From Inia geoffrensis (Eukaryota; Chordata; Mammalia; Artiodactyla; Iniidae), in NCBI GenBank assembly GCA_036417435.1, contig CM070900.1, positions 35,441,496 through 35,505,495 on the forward strand: DNA of 64,000 bases. Direction: 5' to 3'. Of this stretch, positions 46,085 through 56,529 are shown in pieces. Both the position numbers and the translations under genes were made by a program. The notes under the pieces were generated by a model that worked only from the letters and a program-made list of their open reading frames with translations, was not told the DNA's origin and did no database searches. Numbering within the stretch: the first letter of the stretch is position 1; every line of letters begins with the position of its first letter.

Positions 46085-46295
46085 GTTTAAGGGCTCCAGA
46101 AACTAACTTCATAGGTTCAAATCCTGTTTCTACCATTTGCTACTGTGTGACATTTAATCAATCTCTCTGAGCTTTAGCTTGAACATCCATGAAATGGGCA
46201 TACCTACCTTGTAGAGCTATTGCAAATGTTAAGTGTATATGAGTCCTTAGCACTGTACCTGGTACTCCATAAACACTTAGTAAATGTTCTCTATC
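46085..46295 (+). repeat. MIR SINE, nearly complete
   Basis: In order: ataggttcaaatcctgtttc, taccatttgctactgtgtga, tgagctttagcttgaacatc, catgaaatgggcatacctac, cttgtagagctattgcaaat, gcactgtacctggtactcc. Well preserved MIR order. Confidence 0.88.
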
Positions 46296-46704
46296 TGTGT
46301 TTCTATAACTATTATCTTTAATAATTTGGACTCTTTGTCACTGATACCCAGAGCTATAATTAGATTAAAAAAAATTAAGAACCCAATTTCTCACTAAACT
46401 AGTCTAAGCCAAACTTTAAAGAAGGTAGGTTCATGTTTGAAGTTATGCATTTGACATTTTTCATTCTGATCCTTATTTTTATTGGCTCTCTCTTGTCAAA
46501 ACAGTGTCATCAAATCTTATCTGTCCTATTGTCACCTTCTGCTAAGGCAAAACAACCCTATTCAACTGAATTTGATAATGACACATGTACAGAATGACTT
46601 TGAATTAAGAATGGAGATTATAGCTAAGGCATGGGTTAAACTGGACAAATGACATAAGTATGGGCACCGTACCTCGACAGACATTAAGCAAATTCACCTC
46701 TTAT
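46296..46704. other. No feature seen
   Basis: AT-rich, about 400 bases, no recognisable repeat or exon. Confidence 0.4.
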
Positions 46705-46820
46705 CTATAGTTCTGCTTGTACTTAGTTGTATGACCTTGAGAAGGTCACTTATCCACTCTGAGTCTTGCTTTGCTCACTAGTAAAATAACACTAGGCAAC
46801 ATTGTCTAGGTCCATTTTTG
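46705..46820 (+). repeat. MIR SINE fragment
   Basis: Reads gtatgaccttgagaaggtca, cttatccactctgagtcttg, ctttgctcactagtaaaat. Confidence 0.72.
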
Positions 46821-46899
46821 TTTTAAATTGTATGTAATTCATATTGTGTTTTGAAAAATTGTAGAGGATATTCTGGATTTGGATCTGCAACTAGAATGT

Positions 46900-47640
46900 A
46901 TGGTGGAAAAAGAACAGCGCTGAAAGCCAGAAGATACAGGGTTCTGAGTCCAATGCTTCCCCTACATTTTTATTGTGACTAAACTCTTGACTATATATTT
47001 TTTAAATTTTTATTTTTTAATTGATGTATAGTTGATTTACAGTTTCAGATTACAGCAAAGTGATTTAGTTATACACACATATATATTATTTTTCAGATTC
47101 TTTTCCATTATAGGCTGTTACAAGATATTGAATATAGTTCCCTGTGCTATACAGTAGGTTCTTGTTGTTTATCTATTTTATATATAGTAGTCTGTGTCTG
47201 TTAATCCTAAATTCCAGTTTATCCCTTTCCCTCTTGGTAACCGTAAGTTTGTTTTCTATGTCTGTGAGTCTATTTCTGTTTTGTAAATGATTGCACTTGT
47301 ATCATTGTTTCAGACTCCTCATATAAGTGATATCATATGAAATTTATCTTTCTCTGTCTGACATTTCACTTTGTATGATAATCTCCATGTTGCTGCAAAT
47401 GGCATTGTTTCATTCTTTTTTATGACTAGTATTCCATTGCATATATGTACCACATCTTCTTTATCCATTCCTCTGTTGATGGACATTTAGGTTGCTTCCA
47501 TGTCTTGGCTATTGTAAATGGTATTGCTATGAACATAGGGGTGCATGTGTCTTTTCAAGTTAGAGTTTTTTCCTGGACTTTATTCTTGACAAAACTCTGT
47601 TTCTTCATTATTTATAACATAAAATTGTTAAATTAGCCGT
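46900..47640 (+). repeat. MIR SINE split by an L1
   Basis: The MIR head runs at 46900-46991 (gaaagccagaagatacaggg, ttctgagtccaatgcttccc, attgtgactaaactcttgac) and the core resumes at 47584 (tcttgacaaaactctgtttc, ttcattatttataacat). The insert between is the L1 at 46992-47583. Confidence 0.7.
46992..47583 (-). mobile_element. 5'-truncated L1 3' end
   Basis: Complement of an L1 3' end: gatgtatagttgatttacag, ttttccattataggctgtta, gttgctgcaaatggcattgt, cttctttatccattcctctg, gttgcttccatgtcttggct. The 7-bp direct repeat tcttgac at 46985-46991 and 47584-47590 is the likely TSD. The 63-codon frame at 47445-47636 is L1 sequence. Confidence 0.85.
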
Positions 47641-48604
47641 GTCTCTCCAAACCATTTCATAGGTTTGCCAAACAATGGGTTCTACAAATAGGTTGCTTTA
47701 CTGTAGAAAGCTCTAGAGAGTTAAAATGTAATGTACACTGTGACAGTTCTTTGCAAACTTCCTGAAACTTCTTTGAAGAAAGAACCACTTCTTTTTCCCA
47801 CGGTGGCTCTTGTTTCATGGAATACCCTTTGAAAAACATCACGCCAGGCAACCAGCCAAGTCCTTTCTGACATTGATAGCCCTAGGTTCTGTGAATTTGG
47901 GGGTAAGGAGAGCAGTGAAAGCAAGTGAGAAGCAGATTTCAAACCACAGAATCAATGTAGCATTCGTTATTCGATGTCCACAGGAGAGCAGTAATGCTCT
48001 CAAGGAGTTAAAACTGCCTTCCCCTGGACCCAGATCCACAGGTCCAGAGGAGCTTGAGCCCTGAAGGCACTATCCCTTCTGTTTTATTAAGGCTTAGGGA
48101 TAGAAAGATGGGAAAAAACTCTATGACATTGTAAAGTATTACAAGCCTCTGTTCAGTGGCATCTGTTATAGTTCAGGTAAAAGCACTCTGGAAAATAGAA
48201 ACTTTAAGGAGGTTTCTTCGGCAGAACTGGACAAGAGTGTTGAGTGCCCTTCTCCTGTCTAATGCTGATAATTATCTGTGAAGACCTCTCTTGCTCTCCC
48301 AGATGACTTTCCCTAGGTTTCAAAGACGCTCATTCCACAGGGCTTGAAACAGTAGAGAGGCTGTTGACCGCTGAAGTTGTTTGACTTGAAATAAAAGACT
48401 CTGAAACTCAATATGAGAAAAAATGCCTCTAACAGGTCTTCTTCAACAATAAAAATTAGAATTGCCTAAAATCACAGTAATGTTTCACAGTAAGTATTTT
48501 ATCAACAAACCAATGGTCAAATGTTGTCTTCGTTACAAATTCAGTGATGAGGGTATTAAAAAACTTGTCATTTAAACACATAAATGAATGAGATCGAATT
48601 ATAA
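47641..48604. other. No feature seen (1.0 kb)
   Basis: No repeat or exon recognised. Frames of 64-84 codons on both strands are unsupported. Confidence 0.4.
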
Positions 48605-48775
48605 ATAGTAGAAGTAAAAAGACCTGAGAAGATTGTCTAGTTTGCTCTCCCCACTCAGGTCAAAGAAGAAATCAGCCCAGAGAGGGAAAGTGATTTGCAC
48701 AAGGTCACATAAATAAGTTAGTGGTGGAATCCAGGTGAGAAATCTTGTCTTGAGTCCTCATTCTCTCTTTAGGCT
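48605..48775 (-). repeat. MIR/MIR3-like fragment
   Basis: Reads gattgtctagtttgctctcc, agcccagagagggaaagtga, tttgcacaaggtcacataaa, agttagtggtggaatccagg. Complement of the MIR-type head and core. Confidence 0.7.
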
Positions 48776-48912
48776 AAGTTAGATTTGCCAGGCATAGATC
48801 TGGATATTTTATCTTAAAAAATATGACAAGCCATTGTTTTAGAATCCTCACTCTACCATGGAAATGTGGACATTTAAATCTTTGAGGAGTTTACTCGTTT
48901 AAGAATCATAGC

Positions 48913-49131
48913 ACGGGGCTTCCCTGGTGGCGCAGTGGTTGAGAATCCGCCTGCCGATGCAGGGGACACGGGTTCGTGCCCCGGTCCGGGAAGATCCCAC
49001 ATGCCACGGAGCGCCTGGGCGCGTGAGCCATGGCCGCTGAGCCTGCGCGTCCGGAGCCTGTGCTCCGCAACGGGAGAGGCCACAAGAGTGAGAGGCCCGC
49101 GAACCGCAAAAAAAAAAAAAAAAAAAAAAAA
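48913..49131 (+). mobile_element. CHR SINE
   Basis: Full copy with a long A-tail. TSD aagaatcatagc (48901-48912) and aagaataatagc (49132-49143) match at 11 of 12 bases. Frames of 70-100 codons on both strands are SINE translations. Confidence 0.95.
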
Positions 49132-49143
49132 AAGAATAATAGC

Positions 49144-50634
49144 GTGAGCAATTACCTCTAATAAGCACAATAGCAATGCTACTTTAATGAAATGTCACCT
49201 AGTGGAGCTTTGCAGGCAAGACACACTTCTTCCATTCATCCTTCTCCAAGAGAATTACCTTTCTTAACTTCACATTTTAATCAATATCATTATCTCCCTG
49301 AGTGCTACATGATTAAAAATAACACTGAAAATTGTCCTACTTCCAGAGCACAGCAGGGAAGATGAGACTGCACAAAGCTAAGTTGGTTCACAAGAAAGAA
49401 GGTATATGGGGTCAAATTGAAAACCATGTAACTCAGGGGCCTTAAACCTTCACCTCTATTTGACTATAACAGAAAACAAAAGAAGAATCAGAAGGATGTT
49501 TGTTAGGCTACCACCTTTCCATGGCATGAGGCATCCAAGCCTGCATGGAAGGTGGAGATTGGAAAGAGGGAACCTTCTATTATGAGCAGCCTACCAGAAA
49601 AACCTTCCTGGAATCGGAAAACCTTGGGCCTAGGAAGCACCTAAAATGTTGTCTGGTCCAGCTCTCTGACTGGTCAGCTTCTCATCTACCCACCCAGATT
49701 GTAATGTGGACACGGCCATCACAGAAGAATGAATGGGTGGATCTGAAAAGCTCCACATGGAAAACTAAGAGCAGTGGATGGGTACCAGGCAGGCCGATTT
49801 CCACTCAGTAGGAGGAAACATTGTCAAAATCTAAAGTGTCCAACATGGAATGAGAAGCCTACTGCTGGAAGGCTGGGTAAGCATAAATCAGGACTATTCC
49901 GCTGGTTGCTGAGTGTCAAGAGGCTTAATCCTACAGTGACCTAATATTTAAAAGGAATTGGGATGAACTGTTTCAAATGGTGGAAGACTTGGGAATCTGT
50001 CTTAGGTTGGTTCTCCTGGTTAACAGACTCTGAGAAGGAGATTTGGCAACAGGATGTTGATGGAGAAGTGCCTTCAAGATCAACACCTTCAGGGAAATGA
50101 AGGCAGTAGGCCTGGTCCAAGGGAGGTATTGAGCGGTACTGCACAAGCAGGAAAGGCCTCCTCAGATCCCGTGGGCAGGTCTATGATTGAATGGCCTTTC
50201 AGAGCTGTCCTGCCTCGGGGTAAGGGCTTGTATATACCTACTAACTAGTCCTGGCTTTGGGCTGCCCCAGGGGAAGAGGTGTGACCTTGGATTAACAGCC
50301 CTCTTTTTGAGAATAATTCCCAGAGAGGAAGTCGCTGAGAGCAGTCAGCAGTCAATACCAGAGTGACTCAGCTCTGAAGGGGCTGTGGACGGCACACAAC
50401 AGCATCCACTACAGCCAGCTCTCCCCATCTCTCTAGAACCTAACCAGGAAGTTACTCTTGTCATCCTCCAGGGTTACATAACCCTTAAGCTGGAGGGATT
50501 TTTGTAGAAGAGCGCTCCTCAAGTCTTTTCATTTTCTATCTACACGCTTTAGAATACACCCCGCAATAGTTTGCATTAGAAACCTGATTTGTCCTTTTCT
50601 GGTATTTGTCATGGAAATTTGGCCTCACTTTGAG
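49144..50634. other. No feature seen (1.5 kb)
   Basis: No interspersed repeat or exon recognised. An 88-codon frame at 49545-49811 has no recognisable domain. Confidence 0.4.
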
Positions 50635-50795
50635 TTTTAACCTCTCTTTCTAAACCTGCCTTGTTTCTTAATCTGTAAAATGCGAATAATAATAGTAACG
50701 CCTCTCATGAGTTATTATGGGGATTAAATTAAATAATAACTGTGAATTAGCAGAGTATTAATTCGCAGTAAACACTAATGTGCTATCATTATTAC
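50635..50795 (+). repeat. MIR SINE, 3' half
   Basis: Reads cttgtttcttaatctgtaaa, atgcgaataataatagtaac, gcctctcatgagttattatg, gggattaaattaaataataa. Clear MIR core and tail. Confidence 0.85.
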
Positions 50796-50837
50796 TAAAA
50801 GAGAGAGAGATTCATGTATATCACACAGACACACAGA

Positions 50838-50882
50838 CTCTCTCCCCCCCCCCTCTCTCTCTCTCCCTCTCTCTCCCTCTGT
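50838..50882 (+). repeat. (CT)n-rich low-complexity tract
   Basis: Alternating ctctctct and cccc runs. On the minus strand it reads as a GA-rich run. Confidence 0.93.
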
Positions 50883-50893
50883 CCTTTAACCTC

Positions 50894-51448
50894 CAATGTT
50901 CTTGCCTCTCAAAGGTCCCCAAGAGGGCTTCCCTGGTGGCGCAGTGGTTGAGAGTCCACCTGCCGCTGCAGGGGACACGGGTTCGTGCTCCAGTCCGGGA
51001 AGATCCCACATGCCGCGGAGCGGCTGGGCCCGTGAGCCGTGGCCGCTGAGCCTGCGCGTCCGGAGCCTGTGCTCCGCAATGGGAGAGGCCACAACAGTGA
51101 GAGGCCCGGGTACCACAAAAAAAAAAAAAAGGTCCCCAAGACCCATTTTGGAGGTCCATGAGATCAAAATTACTTTTATAATAATACTGACTTTTCCCTT
51201 TTATTCTTTCTTAAATGTAAAATGGAGTTTTCCAGAGGCTACATGATGTGTATTGATGTTACTGCGCTGTTGTTAACAGCTTATTATTGCTATATTTTTT
51301 TAAGTCACAAAAATTTAACCTTTTTAAAATTGCTAATGCAATAATTATTGGTAGATATAATCCACATGAACAAAAAAACTATTGAGGGTCCTCAATAATC
51401 TTTACAAGTGTGAAGGAATCCTGGGACTAAAATGCTTGAGAACAACTG
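50894..51448 (+). repeat. hAT-type DNA element relic split by a SINE
   Basis: Left part at 50894-50910 (caatgttcttgcctctc), then the CHR SINE and its TSD, then the right part 51142-51448: gttttccagaggctacatga, tagatataatccacatgaac, gagggtcctcaataatcttt, acaagtgtgaaggaatcctg, ending gcttgagaacaactg. These blocks match a small mammalian hAT family (GGGTCCTCAATAATTTTTAAG). A TSD was not confirmed. Confidence 0.65.
50925..51127 (+). mobile_element. CHR SINE inside hAT relic
   Basis: Full copy. Perfect 14-bp TSD aaaggtccccaaga at 50911-50924 and 51128-51141. Frames of 76-116 codons here are SINE translations. Confidence 0.97.
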
Positions 51449-52129
51449 ACCTGGATAAACTTTGTCTTCTCCCTCTAAATCTGTTTGCCCACCAGCACTC
51501 TTACCACAAGCCTGCCTGGTGGCCTTCCCGACTTCTACTTCAAGGCTGCTCTCCCTGTTTTTACTCAGGATACAATCTTGGAGATGGGGACATGGGATGG
51601 GATCAGAGAATAAGTACACAGTATGCTTTGCTCTTAGAGGCAGTCAAATGGGAGGTTCTGGAATATCCAATGAGGTACCAGAGAACTGGACACTGTAGTT
51701 AGAAATTGCATGCGAGATGCTGAGTGGCACCAAATCGATCACAAATTGACTGATGTCCTGCTGGTCAGCTGCTGACTGTATTTTAAGAGGACAGGCACGT
51801 GCAGCACAATGTGGATTCCATCATTAGATAAATTATCATGTGAGGCTTTCACTAATGATTACCGTAGAGATGACTCATGCAAGTCAGGTTGACAGTGGAA
51901 CAGAAAATTGCAGCAATGCAGTTTCAGACTGTCAAAACCTAGGAAAAGAATAGCTCTGACAACATTTGCGCACACCTTAGCTTCTTATCTTCCCTCCAGT
52001 CCTTGCTTGTGGTGAGCTCTCAGGACGAGGAGGGGATAGAATAGAAGGAACTGGGACACTGTGTACCTAAAGGGAAAATTTCACATGGAAGGGAAAACAG
52101 AAAGCAGTAAGAAAGATCCTCATAATTCT
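51449..52129. other. No feature seen
   Basis: No repeat or exon recognised. The 106-codon frame at 51382-51702 overlaps the hAT relic and has no domain. Confidence 0.4.
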
Positions 52130-52310
52130 ATGTAACTGTCCTGCAGCAGCTCTGGTGATTCTCTCAGTTTCCCTCCCAGCAGCCCCATGAGGTAGAGATG
52201 GCCACCCACATACTACAGATAAGAAACCTGAGGATGAAGGCGACTTAAAGGATTTGACTACGGCCACAACACAATTAAGACAGAACTGGGTTACTCTCCC
52301 ACATCTTTAC
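52130..52310 (-). repeat. MIR SINE fragment
   Basis: Complement of MIR: cagcagccccatgaggtaga, actacagataagaaacctga, ggatttgactacggccacaa, agacagaactgggttactct. Confidence 0.75.
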
Positions 52311-52647
52311 ACCACAAAACACAATACTTTGCCTTTTGTATGCCAGATAGATCCATGTTTAAATTGACTTTAATGTATATATATTGCCTAAATAGGTACT
52401 GAGTTAGAATCAGTGAGATCTTCAAAGATATAAAGCGGCACCCACCTGGGCCCTGCTCTCAAAGGAGCCACAGGACAGGCTGAGAGCAAAGCATCCTGCA
52501 GTGAGCCATGAAGTAGTCATAGAGTCCTGCAGAAGCACAGAGGGTGATGAAAAGGAAGAACATTTCTGCAGCACTACTGCATGCCATTCCCATGGCATTT
52601 CACAAGCAACCTCTTGTTTCATCCCAGAACTCTCTAGAGAAAATATA

Positions 52648-53238
52648 CAGTAAGTCCCCTACATACGAACCTTCAAGTTGCAAACTTTCAGCGATGCAAA
52701 CATGCGTTCATATGTCCAGTTACATAAGTTAGTTCACATGTTTGGCGTACATTGCCACGTGCACGCCTCCTCTACGAGTGGCTGTGCTTTTGTGTACTTT
52801 ACTGTATAGCGTACAGTAGTACCGTATCTTTATTTCAAACCCAGAATGTTCAGAAGCAAGCGTAAAAGCAGCAGTGATGTAGCTGGTACTGCTAAGCGCC
52901 AAGCGATAACGATGGAAACAAAAGTGAAAGTAATTGAAAGAGTGGAGCGAGGCGAAAAGATGGTAGACGTCCCTCGTTCAGTAACTGAAGAGTTGAAGAG
53001 ATTCACAGAACAGGAAATGGCAAGGGGATTTTCCTTTTTTGAGGAGGCACTGTTAGTTTCTTGAGGCACAGAATCCAAATGTAGAACGGTACACAAAAGT
53101 TGCAGCAGCCATTCAGTACAGTATATAGCCAATTATGTTAGTTGGGTACCTAGGCTAACTTTGTTGGACTGAATGAACAAATCGAACTTCTGAATGCACT
53201 CTCGGAACAGAACTCTTTCGTATGTAGGGGACTTACTG
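52648..53238 (+). mobile_element. Internally deleted Tigger (pogo/Tc1-mariner) element, 591 bp
   Basis: Has a perfect 22-bp inverted repeat: cagtaagtcccctacatacg at the left continues to 52669, and its complement ends at 53238. The element is bounded by TA on both sides (52646-52647 and 53239-53240), the canonical Tigger target duplication. The termini are intact. Confidence 0.96.
52846..53128 (+). pseudogene. Tigger transposase remnant: two ends fused
   Basis: A 72-codon frame at 52846-53064 begins with a CENP-B/pogo-type N-terminal DNA-binding motif (KRQAITMETKVKVIERVERG, then GEKMVDV). It passes directly into sequence from the far C-terminal part of the Tigger protein (GFSFFEEALLVS, then EAQNPNVERYTKVAAAIQ in the adjacent frame to about 53128). 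The catalytic DDE core that normally separates them is absent. So this is a deletion derivative that could only have moved with a transposase supplied in trans. Confidence 0.85.
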
Positions 53239-53639
53239 TAATTACGGTCCCTATTTTGTAGATAAGTAAACAGAGGCCCAAAGTGATGAAACACTTTGTC
53301 CAAAGTGTACAACCAGCGAGTTCTAGTGCTTGGATTCAAATCCAAATCTGTGTGAGGCATATAGCCCAAGGTTGCTCTCTGTCCCACTGCCTAGAGAAAG
53401 ACCTAATCATCAGGAATTGGGAAAGACCTTGTATGAGAGGATATACAACAGTCTATGATACCTTTGTCCATCCCTCAGAATTAGCCCTTCTCTCTAGGCA
53501 GTGTGGGCTAATGGCCAGGATGTGGGTACTGTGGATCAGACGAGAGACTCCCCAAACTGGTATTAACCATTTGCTTGCAGAGGGGCACTCTGGATGAGGG
53601 ATTTGGGCTACCTTATCATTTACAAGGTAGCGCTTCTGT

Positions 53640-54440
53640 GTTTTTATTAGTGTACCAGGTGCAAGTGTTACTTCTTCAATTAAAAGAAAATCTAGTTACA
53701 GAGAGAGGGAGTGATAAGTGAAGGAAGAAAAGGAGGGAAGGGTTTTTGAGGTGGAATTAAAGGATGCATAGGATTTTGAAAGATAGAAAAGGGGAGAAGA
53801 CATTAAACCAAGTTGATGAGATGGTGTGATGGGCTGAATTGTGTCCCCAAATTCATACATTGAAGCTCTAACCACCTGGACCTCAAAATGTGATTGTATT
53901 TAGAGACAGGGCCTTTAGAGAGATGATTAATTTAAATGAGGCCATTTAACTTAAGGTAGAGGTCCTAATCCAATATGAGTGGTGTCCTTATAAGAAGAGG
54001 GAGAGACACCAGGGATTCCTGTGCACCAAGAAAAGGCCATGTGAGGACACACTGAGAAAGCAGCCAACCGCAAGCCAAGGAGAAAAGTCTCAGGTGAAAC
54101 CAAACCTGCCAGCACCTTAATCTTGGACTTCCAGCATCTTAAGCTCCAGAACTGTGAGAAATAAATTTCTGTTGTTTAAGCCACCCAATCTGTGGTATTT
54201 TACTGTGGCAGCCTGAGCAAACGAATACAGATAGCAAAGTAAAAAATCTTTGTGAGAGTCCAGAGTGGCCACCGTAATGAAACGTCAGGAAGGATTATAG
54301 AGAGATAAAGTAACAAAGACAGATAGGGCAGATGACGGAGAGCCTTGTGTGTCATTAAAGAAGGTCAGATTTTCAGACCAGCTATGAATAGTAAGAAAGA
54401 AGCGGGCAGAAAAGAGATTTCTCAGCTATAGTTCTTCATA
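53640..54440 (-). repeat. L2 LINE split by a MaLR LTR
   Basis: Left half 53640-53824 (tcttcaattaaaagaaaatc, gtgataagtgaaggaag, gggtttttgaggtggaatta) and right half about 54230-54440 (ccaccgtaatgaaacgtcag, gacggagagccttgtgtgtc, attaaagaaggtcagatttt). The L2 complement is read in both halves; the LTR at 53825-54229 is younger. The left half is only moderately clear. Confidence 0.55.
53825..54229 (+). mobile_element. MaLR (MLT1A-like) solo LTR
   Basis: Starts tgtgatgggctgaattgtgt, contains catacattgaagctctaacc, agagacagggcctttagaga, tccttataagaagagggaga, ggccatgtgaggacacact, ttggacttccagcatctt and ends ttctgttgtttaagccaccc...cgaataca. This is almost the full MLT1A order. The flanking 5-mers, gatgg (53820-53824) and gatag (54230-54234), match at 4 of 5 bases, a plausible degenerate TSD. 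Confidence 0.9.
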
Positions 54441-54699
54441 TCTCAGAAATACTTGTAGCAAAAGAGAATCTAAGAATTTCTAATACTTTCTTTCCCTGGC
54501 CACTTGTAACGTTACTTTGTCTAAGCAAATTTATGATTTTCCATACTCTAATTGGTGCCTTTCTTGCCCAGTTCTTTTTGTTTCTTTCTTGATGCCGTTC
54601 CTCTGCCTTATTTCTGTATCCCAGTTTTATTCTATGTTTTAACTTCCTGAGGATTATGCAACAGCAAAAACATACTGACCTGCAAATTTGCTAACCAGC
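54441..54699. other. No feature seen
   Basis: AT-rich non-coding sequence. Confidence 0.4.
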
Positions 54700-54815
54700 G
54701 TATCAGGGTGAGGAGAGCTGTTAGAGTATTTGTCTAGTCCTCTTTGTTCACAAATAAACAGAGTGAGGCCCAGAGAGGGAAGGGACCCACACAAGGTCAC
54801 ACAGGCACCCTTGCA
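54700..54815 (-). repeat. MIR/MIR3-like fragment
   Basis: Reads gtatttgtctagtcctcttt, ggcccagagagggaagggac, ccacacaaggtcacacaggc. Confidence 0.68.
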
Positions 54816-55493
54816 GGCCAGTGTTCTCACCTGTTTCTTGTGTTTGGTCCATCACCTGTTTGCCTGCTCAACTCATTCCAGGGACCATTATTGCTAAGGT
54901 GAGAATAGCTCCCCAAACAGATCATCTTTTCTGTACATACAGAGAGTATCATACCCCTGTATGCAAGTGGCAGGAGAGTGTGCACACAGAGGTTGGCAGC
55001 CAACCTGAGGTCACACACCCAACCCTGGCCAGGACTGATACTGTGTTCGTCATTTCTCCACAGTCCCCTGACATCTCCATTTTCTCCACTCTGCAAGTCA
55101 TTCAGCAGGAAATTCTAGGTGGGAAAACAGAAACAATGTCCCATTACTGTACCCATTTCCAAACCCAAACTGGCCAACTTTCATCCAAGAGGGTATCTGT
55201 AAGGACATGTAAAGGGTCCCTTCTGTTCTACCCAAAGAAGCTCTTTGTACTTGGCAGTAGACTAGAGTCATTGTCTGGTGAGAGCTGGAACAGACTTTAG
55301 CAAATAACCTATACTTCAGTCTCCAGAAAATTGTCTTTGACGTTCTGCTTAAATTTCAGGTGACAAGCTACTAACTTCTTTATCAAGCAGTTTTTTTTTC
55401 CATTTTCAGTCAATTGTTTTAAAGTTGTATTTTTAATGTAACCATTATAATCCAGGGACGCAGGTGGTTCAATCTCAGAGGGACTTTATGTTC
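54816..55493. other. Unsupported 159-codon frame; no other feature
   Basis: The plus-strand frame 54821-55300 is the longest frame not explained by a recognised repeat. It has no domain I recognise, no signal peptide and a weak start context, so I treat it as chance. The rest of the region shows nothing. Confidence 0.4.
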
Positions 55494-55507
55494 AAAAAGT
55501 ATAGTCA

Positions 55508-55716
55508 GGGCTTCCCTGGTGGCGCAGTGGTTGGGAGTCCGCCTGCCGATGCAGGGGACACGGGTTTGTGCCCCGGTCCGGGAAGATCCCACATGCCGCG
55601 GAGCGGCTGGGCCCGTGAGCCATGGCCGCTGAGCCTGCGCGTCCGGAGCCTGTGCTCCACAGCAGGAGAGGCCACAGCAGTGAGAGGCCTGCGTACCGCA
55701 AAAAAAAAAAAAAAAA
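55508..55716 (+). mobile_element. CHR SINE
   Basis: Full copy with a long A-tail. Perfect TSD aaaaagtatagtca at 55494-55507 and 55717-55730. Frames of 87-107 codons here are SINE translations. Confidence 0.97.
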
Positions 55717-55730
55717 AAAAAGTATAGTCA

Positions 55731-56318
55731 ATATCCGAAAGTAATGAAAAAGGAATTCTATTCTCCACACAACAGCTTTAAAAGGGACCCAAATAAAGTG
55801 TCCACAGAAAGACATAAGAAATCCTCTTTCCTCTCCCCTCCTTTTCTCTCAATGTGCAGCTGTGTTGCAGCACCACCCTCCCCCTCAAAACTTTCTCCTC
55901 TGTTCCCACTAAGACAGCTTTTCTTTCCTTCTCCCTTCCTTTACCCTCTATCCCCCAGGCCTGTATTATATAGACTGAGACAGCATCTCTCTCAGCAAGG
56001 GAGAATCATTCCCTTTACAAGAGGGAGAAACTGATCTGGCAATTTGGGGATTCTCTTTTGTAGTTTGGCTGAGCCTATGTCAGTATCTCCCAATTCCTAT
56101 TTACTGGTCCTGTTGAAGTGACTTGACCTCGGAGCCACTTCTCCACATGACAGTGCTTTAAATATTTGACCAAAGGTTTGTAAGCCTGTACCCACTCTCT
56201 TTTGTGTCGTCCAAACCAACCATGCCTGCTAGGGAGTCATTTCTTCTCTGGGCCTTCCTATGTGACATATGATGGGAAAACACTGTGTAGAAGGGGTTGG
56301 TTAAAAGTACAGACCTTG
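55731..56318. other. No feature seen
   Basis: Non-coding, with a pyrimidine-rich part near 55830-55950. A 96-codon frame at 55744-56034 has no support. Confidence 0.4.
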
Positions 56319-56524
56319 GGGCTTCCCTTCCCTGGTGGCGCAGTGGTTGAGAGTCCGCCTGCCTATGCAGGGGACATGGGTTCGTGCCCCGGTCCGGGAA
56401 GATCCCACATGCCGCAGAGCGGCTGGGCCCGTGAGCCATGGCCGCTGAGCCTGCGCGTCCGGAGCCTGTGCTCCGCAACGGGAGAGGCCACAACAGTGAG
56501 AGGCCCGAGTACCGCAAAAAAAAA
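56319..56524 (+). mobile_element. CHR SINE with altered 5' end
   Basis: Starts gggcttcccttccctggtgg, in which ttccc is duplicated compared with the family's gggcttccctggtgg. The A-tail is only about nine bases. The flanks agree only at agac (56311-56314 and 56524-56527), so no convincing TSD is visible. It may be an older or altered copy. Confidence 0.88.
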
Positions 56525-56529
56525 GACTA

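Larger units (their letters stand above)
52555..53380 (-). repeat. MIR SINE split by a Tigger element
   Basis: Left part 52555-52647 (attcccatggcatttcacaa, ctcttgtttcatcccagaac) and right part 53239-53380 (ggtccctattttgtagataa, gtaaacagaggcccaaagtg, agttctagtgcttggattc). Joining across the insert gives MIR order on the minus strand. Confidence 0.72.
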
